Positions 60,386 through 64,000 of a DNA stretch of 64,000 nucleotides are shown here, in pieces (the first letter of the stretch is position 1; each line of letters starts with the position of its first letter). The stretch is from an uncultured Clostridium sp. Lineage in GTDB: Bacteria > Bacillota > Clostridia > TANB77 > CAG-508. Both the position numbers and the translations under genes were made by a program. The notes beneath the pieces are model-generated. The model made no database searches. It was not told the DNA's origin and saw only the letters and a program-made list of their open reading frames with translations. The DNA lies in assembly GCA_930980855.1 (NCBI GenBank), contig CAKNIZ010000001.1, forward strand, positions 151,198 to 215,197, read 5' to 3'.

Positions 60386-61564
60386 TCAAAATCCTATTTT
60401 CTCTTTGGTTCCTATTTGCTCTATGACTTCGTAAGTAACTTTTACATCGTAATATGTTTCAAATTCTGTAATATTTACGTCTTTTTTAGAAATTTCTCCT
60501 TCTATTAGTTTGTTTAATTTTTCTTCTGCTCTTTTTTGTCCTTCGATTTTAGCTTCCTCTTTTCCGTAAGAAATTTCTGTTTCAGTTACTTCATAATTGG
60601 TATATTTTATCACTTCAATTGGTAAATAAAAATTAGAAAATAGTTTTATTTTTTTATTTGTATACATTGTATCATAAATTTCGTATTTTGAAAGAGTTTT
60701 ATAGAAATTTATTTTAAAATTATTAAATTTAATTGCATATTTATTTTCATTTTTTCCTGTTTGTTCCCTTTTTATTTCTTTTTTCCCTATTTTTTCACTT
60801 TGTGAGTATATAACTTTAGCTTTTACCTCTCCATTTGCATTTACATAATTTTTACCTGTATACTTTCCTTCCATCCACCCAGCAATTAAAACATCACCTT
60901 TTTTTACTGTATCTCCTTCTTTAACCATTAAAGTTCCATTCTGCGCGCTAATTTTTTCTATTACAGCATCTTTTGTTGCAACTATATTACAATAATCATT
61001 TTCATCTATAATTTCTGGCTTACTGTCGGCTTCTACTATTTTTACAATTGCATTAGTTCCATCTAGTTCAATACCTATCCATGCAATATCTTCCCTTTGA
61101 TAACGTATTTTGTTAATTATTTCATCTGTATCAACTTTACTTTTAAGCACACCAACTTTTAGTCCATCTTCTTCTAAAGCACTTAATATTTCATTAGAAT
61201 CCACTTTTGTATTTCCTGTAATTTCTATATTCCATACAAATTTTGAAAGAGTATAAATTCCAATTATAACTAGAAATAGTAAAATGAAAAATATTTTTCT
61301 TTTCTTATATTTTTTTATTATAAAAGGTAAGCCACTTTTGCTTTTTATCTTTATTCTGCAACCATGTTTTTTTGCTATTTTTACCGCTTGTTTAAAATCT
61401 CCTGCTCCTATGTTTGCAAATAATATTGTTGACTTCGTCCTCTTAATTCCCCATAAAAATATATTTTTACTAATACATGTATTAATAAATCTTTCTATGT
61501 AGTATCCTTCTAGTTCAATATTCAAATAGCCAAATAAAAAATTAATTAGTATTTTAAATAGCAC
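60386..61564 (-). CDS. yqfD: Sporulation protein YqfD
   Basis: YqfD architecture (SKFVWNIEITGNTKVDSNEILSALEEDGLKVGVLKSKVD); next to yqfC. Confidence 0.9.
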   Translation of the reverse strand: MLFKILINFLFGYLNIELEGYYIERFINTCISKNIFLWGIKRTKSTILFANIGAGDFKQAVKIAKKHGCRIKIKSKSGLPFIIKKYKKRKIFFILLFLVIIGIYTLSKFVWNIEITGNTKVDSNEILSALEEDGLKVGVLKSKVDTDEIINKIRYQREDIAWIGIELDGTNAIVKIVEADSKPEIIDENDYCNIVATKDAVIEKISAQNGTLMVKEGDTVKKGDVLIAGWMEGKYTGKNYVNANGEVKAKVIYSQSEKIGKKEIKREQTGKNENKYAIKFNNFKINFYKTLSKYEIYDTMYTNKKIKLFSNFYLPIEVIKYTNYEVTETEISYGKEEAKIEGQKRAEEKLNKLIEGEISKKDVNITEFETYYDVKVTYEVIEQIGTKEKIGF

Positions 61565-61578
61565 TTTAATTTTCCTTT

Positions 61579-61839
61579 CTATTCGTATTTTTCAAAATCT
61601 ACACTCTCTATATTTCCTGTAATTATTAAATCATCTTTTGTCATTTCATTCATAAGTAATTCAAATCCATTTATATTTATAAGTCCTGTGCTCATTTTTA
61701 TTCTTATAAAAAAATCTTGGTATTCTAAAACTGATTTATAATTTTCAATAAGCATTCTATTAAATCCTAAAATTGTTACCTTTGGAATGTCTGAAGTTAA
61801 TTCTTCTGGAATATCAAATAATTTATCGAACTTTCCCAT
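61579..61839 (-). CDS. yqfC: Sporulation protein YqfC
   Basis: ELTSDIPKVTILGFNRMLIENYKSVLEYQDFFIRI. Confidence 0.88.
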   Translation of the reverse strand: MGKFDKLFDIPEELTSDIPKVTILGFNRMLIENYKSVLEYQDFFIRIKMSTGLININGFELLMNEMTKDDLIITGNIESVDFEKYE

Positions 61840-61841
61840 AT

Positions 61842-62675
61842 CTACCTCTCAAATTCATCTAAACTTTTAAACTCATATCCCTGTTTTTTTATTTCCTTAA
61901 TCATTTCATCTAATATATTGCAATTGTCTTTTGAAGTTGCATGAAGTAGCATAATCTCTCCGCTATGAAGATTATCTAATATTTTTTTCTTTCCATATTC
62001 TTCTCTTCCCTGCTCTTCTTCTACCCAGTCATCATATGCAAATGACCACATAACTGTTGTATATCCTAATGTATTTGTATATGCGACTGACGCTTCACTG
62101 TATTCTCCTTTTGGGGGTCTTAAATACTTCATTTCGTAGTTAAATTGTTCATACAAATCTTTATGTAAACTCATAACTTCTTCTTTTATTACTTCATTAG
62201 AAGATTCAGGCATGCATATATGGTTAGTAGTGTGATTTCCTACTATATGTCCCTCATCTATCATTCTTTTTATTATATCTCCACTTGTTTTTACATATTG
62301 TCCTGTTATAAAGAATGTAGCTGGAACTTTATTTTCCTTTAATACATCTAGTATTTTTTCTGTATACCCTGCTTCGTAACCTAAATCAAATGTTAAATAT
62401 ATTTTCTTTGATTCTGCATTTCCCATTGCCATTCCATTAAATTCATTTATTATTCTTATATTCTCTGCTCCTAAGTCTGGCTGAGCATGATTTTTTCCTC
62501 TTTTTATTCCCCATTCAATCTTTTTCGTACTTAACGCTTCACTATTTGTAACTACAGTTTGAAAATTGTTACTAATTCCTGCTACGAAAATAACAAATAA
62601 CACAAACATTAACAATGCAATTACAATTATAATTTTAAGTATTGCATCATTACACCAAGAGCAAAAATTCCTCAT
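61842..62675 (-). CDS. PdaA-like polysaccharide deacetylase
   Basis: YLTFDLGYEAGYTEKILDVLKENKVPATFFITGQYV, GHIVGNHTTNH, LRPPKGEYSE. Confidence 0.9.
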   Translation of the reverse strand: MRNFCSWCNDAILKIIIVIALLMFVLFVIFVAGISNNFQTVVTNSEALSTKKIEWGIKRGKNHAQPDLGAENIRIINEFNGMAMGNAESKKIYLTFDLGYEAGYTEKILDVLKENKVPATFFITGQYVKTSGDIIKRMIDEGHIVGNHTTNHICMPESSNEVIKEEVMSLHKDLYEQFNYEMKYLRPPKGEYSEASVAYTNTLGYTTVMWSFAYDDWVEEEQGREEYGKKKILDNLHSGEIMLLHATSKDNCNILDEMIKEIKKQGYEFKSLDEFER

Positions 62676-62756
62676 ATATCTCTCCTCCTGTGTAATTATA
62701 TGATAAGTTTTTATTTATATGATTTTTTGTTTTGGGACGGACAATAATCAAAAAAA

Positions 62757-62792
62757 AATAACAAAAGTAGATATTCTACTCTTGTTATTTTG
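62757..62792 (-). terminator. Terminator downstream of DUF4160-like gene
   Basis: Minus strand AATAACAAGAGTAG-AATAT-CTACTTTTGTTATT then T-run. Confidence 0.75.
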
Positions 62793-62811
62793 TAATTATA
62801 ACTTTTCAATA

Positions 62812-63091
62812 TTAGCAATAAAATGTAATTTCTTGCTCTGGAAAATGTTTTTTCCATTCTGATATTATATAAAAATAATTATTAACTATTGTCTCTAATA
62901 ATTCTGTCAATTCTTTACTTGGAATTTGACTTTTATTATTTGCTAAAATACAACCTCCACTTTTAGTTAACCATACTTTTGTAGAATTCGGTGTTGGTTT
63001 TCCTTTTGAAATATGGATGTGAATTGGTTCATTATTTTCGTTTGACCAAAAATAGATTTTATATCCGCAATATCTCTAGTATATTAGGCAC
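62812..63091 (-). pseudogene. DUF4160-like protein, frameshifted near its N-terminus
   Basis: VPNILEI then, in another frame, GYKIYFWSNENNEPIHIHISKGKPTPNSTKVWL...; stop overlaps upstream 94 aa gene. Confidence 0.7.
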
Positions 63092-63368
63092 TAAGAATCC
63101 CTCCTTGTCTTGCCCATCTATAAAAAGATGGCAAACCTCTTTCCACTATTGTTCTAAATGTTTCTATTTCTTCATCTGTATAGTTTCCGTCTTTGTATAA
63201 TATTTTGCAACTTGGAAGTTCAAATCTCACACTATCAAATCCATTTTCAGTAGGTCTTTCAAAATGAACGTGTATTATTTCTTCTCCATCTTCATTTTTC
63301 ATAATATGTGAAAAAACAACTTCTGTTTCATCAGCATATTTACAATAAGGATACATCATTTTTATCAC
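63084..63368 (-). CDS. 94 aa partner of DUF4160-like gene; unknown
   Basis: ORF whose stop overlaps the GTG of the DUF4160-like gene. Confidence 0.6.
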   Translation of the reverse strand: MIKMMYPYCKYADETEVVFSHIMKNEDGEEIIHVHFERPTENGFDSVRFELPSCKILYKDGNYTDEEIETFRTIVERGLPSFYRWARQGGILSA

Positions 63369-63537
63369 TCTCCATTCTTTCTAACTTTATTATTAATTAG
63401 TCAAATTTATTTAAATTACTTGTCCGTTGTTTTATTAAAATCCATCTTTCTTATACGCTATTATTAGTATAGCATAATTTTCCTAAAATTACTACATTTT
63501 TATATCACTTTCAAATTTTTTACTGTTTTAGAAATTT

Positions 63538-63590
63538 TAAAGTGTCAATTAAAGTGTCAGTAAAGTGCCAATTAAAGTTCCATTTAAAGT
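63538..63590. repeat. Iteron-like array of five TAAAGT units
   Basis: TAAAGT at 63538, 63550, 63561, 63573, 63585 (spacing 12, 11, 12, 12). Confidence 0.75.
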
Positions 63591-63603
63591 ATTATTCTTA
63601 ATA

Positions 63604-64000
63604 TTATTTTTCAATATATTCCTGAATTTTCTCTGTTTCTATAGTTGCGATTTCAGTTTCTAAGCTTTCTAATTTGAATAATAAATCTCTTTCCTCTTTA
63701 TTAGTATTTGTTAATATTTGAAATAGCTCATTATGAATTTTTATTTTTTCTTTATATTCACTATCTTCTATAATTTTATTAAATTGCTCACTGTATTTAT
63801 CTACAGTGTCATTTTTTTTGCATTTATTCTTTTTATTTTTCTGTTTGTTCATTGTTTTATCCATAGAAATTTTAAATGCCATTTGAAATTCAATTTCTTT
63901 TATATCATTTCCTATTTTTTCGTATTCTTTTATTTGTTCCTTCTTCTTTTCATTTTCCTGTATAGTTATTAGATAATTTAATATTTGTTCCTTTCTAGTT
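63604..64000 (-). CDS. Lys/Glu-rich coiled-coil protein, 5'-truncated by window edge
   Basis: Reading frame stays open from the 92 aa ORF to 64000 (TRKEQILNYLITIQENEKKKEQIKEYEKIGNDIKEIEFQMAFKI...). Confidence 0.6.
   Translation of the reverse strand, partial: TRKEQILNYLITIQENEKKKEQIKEYEKIGNDIKEIEFQMAFKISMDKTMNKQKNKKNKCKKNDTVDKYSEQFNKIIEDSEYKEKIKIHNELFQILTNTNKEERDLLFKLESLETEIATIETEKIQEYIEK

Noticed and set aside
1-64000. rRNA genes
   Set aside because: No rRNA-like sequence seen; only one tRNA gene was recognised.

Overview
AT-rich Firmicutes (Clostridia-like) chromosome segment in three parts. (1) About 1-17.7 kb is an integrated conjugative/plasmid-like element: VapD-like gene, DnaQ-like exonuclease/HTH protein, giant ArdC/methylase/SNF2-helicase gene split by a frameshift and carrying an out-of-frame TnpV-like gene, thioester/CnaB surface adhesin, and ParA/ParB. 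(2) About 17.8-62.7 kb is conserved chromosome: lysS, recN, the complete S10-spc-alpha ribosomal superoperon but without rpmD, eno, ylmH-like gene, tRNA-Gln(CUG), MacB-like ABC exporter, acyl-ACP thioesterase, murT/gatD, hisS, relA/spoT, recJ, recO, yqzL-like, era, ybeY, yqfC/yqfD and pdaA-like. (3) 62.8-64 kb is accessory: a frameshifted DUF4160-like gene, and a truncated coiled-coil gene followed by phased TAAAGT iterons. The most interesting unexplained signal is a dispersed family of structured intergenic elements. They have TTGTATATTyrAA...TTyrAATATACAA ends, at least five copies in two subtypes, and arms that change in a compensatory way between copies, which suggests conserved RNA or DNA secondary structure. 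All family assignments come from reading the sequence and recalling families; no database search was run.
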